Source: Xanthostigma xanthostigma (Eukaryota > Arthropoda > Insecta > Raphidioptera > Raphidiidae). From it: DNA of 64,000 bases. Shown here piece after piece: positions 61,522 through 64,000 of this stretch (positions within the stretch are counted from its first letter, which is position 1; every line of letters starts with the position of its first letter). The position numbers and the translations under genes are program-made. A model generated the notes under the pieces. It worked only from the letters and a program-made list of their open reading frames with translations. It was not told the origin of the DNA and did no database searches. The stretch covers positions 29,265,401-29,329,400 of the forward strand of contig OY754472.1 in the NCBI GenBank assembly GCA_963575645.1, given 5' to 3'.

Positions 61522-61934
61522 CAATAAATAAAATTATCGACCAATGTTTCAGACAAATATATTAACAAAAAATAATAATTAATACTTTAACGTTTCGGTC
61601 CGGATTTGGATTTTCTTCAGAACTGATCTAAAAAATATAAAAATTGATTAATAATTAATTAGTTTCTAATTGGTATTTGAAAAAAATTCATATTATGTTT
61701 TGAATTATCAAAATTGAAAAAATAATAATTGTTATTATTTTTTCAATTTTGATAATTCAAAACTTTAAGCGCTTTTTTTTCAAATACCAATTAGAAACTA
61801 ATTATTAATCAATTTTTATATTTTTTAGATCAGTTCTGAAGAAAATCCAAATCCGGACCGAAACGCTAAAGTATTAATTATTATTTTTTGTTAATATATT
61901 TGTCTGAAAAATTGGTCGATTATTTTCTTTATTG
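61522..61934. repeat. fold-back family B, longest copy
   Basis: Arms from AATAAATAAAATTATCGACC to ATTGGTCGATTATTTTCTTT, with GGTCCGGATTTGGATTTTCT mirrored by GAAAATCCAAATCCGGACCG and an inner ATTAGAAACTAATT-type pair. Centre near 61728. About 100 bases longer than copy 1. Confidence 0.85.
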
Positions 61935-62339
61935 AAAAATTTCAAAACATTTAAATAATAATAATAAGTAATAATGGTAGTGCCACATCATGATAATAAG
62001 GATAAGTTGAAAACATTTCGATATCTTAAAATAACTAAGCTGCTTACTTCAAAGTTTAAGTTTGACAATTCTCCGCGCTATGCCGTTTTAATTAGGTAGT
62101 TATAAAATTAGTTCATTCATACAGCATTTTTAACACAGTAATAATTATGTAATTCTACATAATATACGCCCAAGGGTGTATGCATAATGCACTTGGAAAA
62201 ACTTCTAACGGGTTTGTACTTACAAAACCGATTATGTCCGGAGAAATCCGGATGCTTGGCAACCTTTTAGTATAGTAATATTGTGATTCCAGTTAATTTT
62301 TCATTTCGAGAAAACATTGACTTATAGCATGTAATCTAT

Positions 62340-62515
62340 ATTAATTTTACAAAGAGGTAAAGATTGTAAATTTGGATGTAGGAGGTAATCTCCGAAACTA
62401 CTCATCCGATTTCAAATATGTTTTCATCAGTATTTAGAACGTAAGTCGACGAAAAACGGTGGCAATCTACAAATTCGGGCGAAGCCGAACCGCGCCGCTA
62501 GTGATATATAAATTA
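62340..62515 (+). repeat. retroposon tail-like fragment
   Basis: CGAAACTACTCATCCGATTT and GGGCGAAGCCGAACCGCGCC followed by GCTAGTGAT are wording seen at the ends of dispersed insect elements. Class and borders not determined. Confidence 0.4.
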
Positions 62516-62519
62516 ATTA

Positions 62520-63380
62520 TGTATTATGATCTACATATTTTTATAAATAGACGGATTCTGTAAATTATAGACATAGGTCATTATCGTCTTAGTTTTTTTG
62601 TTTTAAGTATTGTCAATTTGGTGTATTTTCTTTAGTTTAGTAATTATTTCGACGTGCTATTTCAAATGGTAAATATTTTCTAAAAGTATGATAAATTATT
62701 AAATTGTTATTGTCCTTGAAAAAAGACTAATCATGTTTCCGTATTATTGTTATTTAGTTGTTATCAGAGAGAAACTTTTCCAACAAAATTAGAAAAATTA
62801 ATTAATATAGGGAAATGTTATTAATACACATTAACGGCAAATATATTGTAGATTCACATGTTGTAAATTATGTATTTGTTTATATAAATACGTATTTTAC
62901 AGCGTTAATTTATTTTAATAACACTAGTTAAAATAACAACTTTGTAGTTGCGAAACATCAAATTATTAGTTAATTAGTTATGAAATGATATAATATTTTA
63001 TTGTTACAATAATGGGAACGAATAGTCATATAAAAGACTGTTGTATTTGTTGACAATATAAGTACAACAATAATGACATAAATAATTATTAATACATTCT
63101 ATTGCAGATCTTTTATATAACTACATTCGGCCATAATTTTTAACCATTTCAAAAATTACGTTTTGTACAGTAGATATCTATATTTCGTCGAGGGGTATGC
63201 TGAGCTTGATTGAAATCTATCAAAAGTTATTAAGTACCTATAAAAAATATTAAATTCGAATCGACGACATATTATATTTGCAAAATTCGAATAACAAATT
63301 CATATGCACACGCCATGCAGTTGTGTATTTTGGAACACAAATTATTACATTAAACTGTCAAAATAATAGAAAACTTATGT
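62520..63380. other. gene-free stretch
   Basis: Very AT-rich. No frame, RNA gene or element border recognised. Confidence 0.45.
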
Positions 63381-63388
63381 ATATGTAA

Positions 63389-63804
63389 TAGTGATGTGCC
63401 GGATCGTTAAAAATGTCTATCCGCGGATACGGATCTGAATAGGGATATTTGGTTTCAAGTTCCGCGGATACAGATACGGATCTTAACTTTCTTAGAGTAC
63501 GCGGCGGTAAATATTGCTCATCGACCCTTGGAAAGAGATTATCTGTTATGTACTATTGGTATGGTACTCACTACGCTAAATGTTTGCTATATAAAGGTGC
63601 CAAATACGATTTTAAAAAATAAAAAATAATCTGAATGGAATTTAACAGTTTTTCGTTATTACCTAATCACCTATATAAATAAAATTTCATCTATGAATTG
63701 AAAATTAATAAGGTAAAAGATCCGCCAAAAACTAACGGATATACGGATACGGATCTTTCTTCTCCCTCGGATATCTGCGGATACGGATATCCGGCACATC
63801 ACTA
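63389..63804. mobile_element. hAT-like MITE family C, copy 4
   Basis: Ends TAGTGATGTGCCGGATCG and GATATCCGGCACATCACTA; flanking octamers ATATGTAA (63381-63388) and ATACGTAA (63805-63812) differ at one base. It keeps part of the long-form interior (CGACCCTTGGAAAGAGAT) but lacks the hairpin half, so it is intermediate between short and long forms. Confidence 0.88.
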
Positions 63805-64000
63805 ATACGTAATAAAATATGTTGTTACTAAGCTGGGCAAATTTTAATATTTAAAAATTATTTTTTATTTTTTAGTTTCCTTTTCTATAAAAGAGCTTTT
63901 TTTGAGTTTTTTAAAGCTCCCATTTTATTGTTCACAGAACTTGTTTCTCTTTTCGTAAAGGATATAAGTTGAACATAGGTAGTTCTGTAACAGTATGATG

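Overview
This window looks like a nuclear genomic segment of an insect. It is AT-rich. Its genes are split by short GT-AG introns, it is packed with short inverted-repeat transposons, and it encodes conserved animal housekeeping proteins. The cytochrome c reads closest to beetle-type sequences as I remember them, but the order cannot be settled from the window alone.

Conserved genes, left to right: (1) 287-4533, minus strand, the 5' five coding exons of a TMEM185-type membrane protein whose 3' part lies beyond the left edge. (2) 12822-16179, minus, a complete five-exon zinc transporter ZIP9 (SLC39A9), 296 aa. (3) 20560-22896, minus, enhancer of rudimentary homolog, 103 aa in three exons, the first holding only the start codon. 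(4) 23447-33065, plus, an Aurora B-type kinase, 313 aa in four exons, head to head with (3). (5) 33468-34556, plus, an intact intronless IDH3 gamma-like ORF about 0.4 kb downstream of the kinase. (6) 38212-38610, minus, cytochrome c, 108 aa in two coding exons plus a probable upstream non-coding exon. (7) 47710-54061, plus, two exons of an unrecognised Ser/Pro-rich protein. A possible minus-strand exon lies at 57998-58213. No functional operon-like system links these genes; they act in separate processes (zinc transport, RNA metabolism/splicing, mitosis, TCA cycle, respiration).

The rest is mobile DNA. Many elements can be delimited exactly because terminal inverted repeats and target-site duplications (TSDs) are visible: several hAT-like families with 8-bp TSDs, PIF/Harbinger-like elements with TWA duplications, Tc1/mariner- and pogo-like elements with TA, several fold-back palindrome families, tRNA-like repeat units, a minisatellite at two loci with a diverged relative at a third, and a probable solo LTR. 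Several are nested, up to three deep. The largest structure is a composite palindrome at 48075-51699 inside the intron of gene 7. I found no CRISPR array, rRNA gene or intact transposase gene. I see no clear evidence of a new multi-gene system; the strongest leads are the composite palindrome, the nested elements, the tRNA-like palindromes, the shared minisatellite and the IDH3G-like retrocopy.
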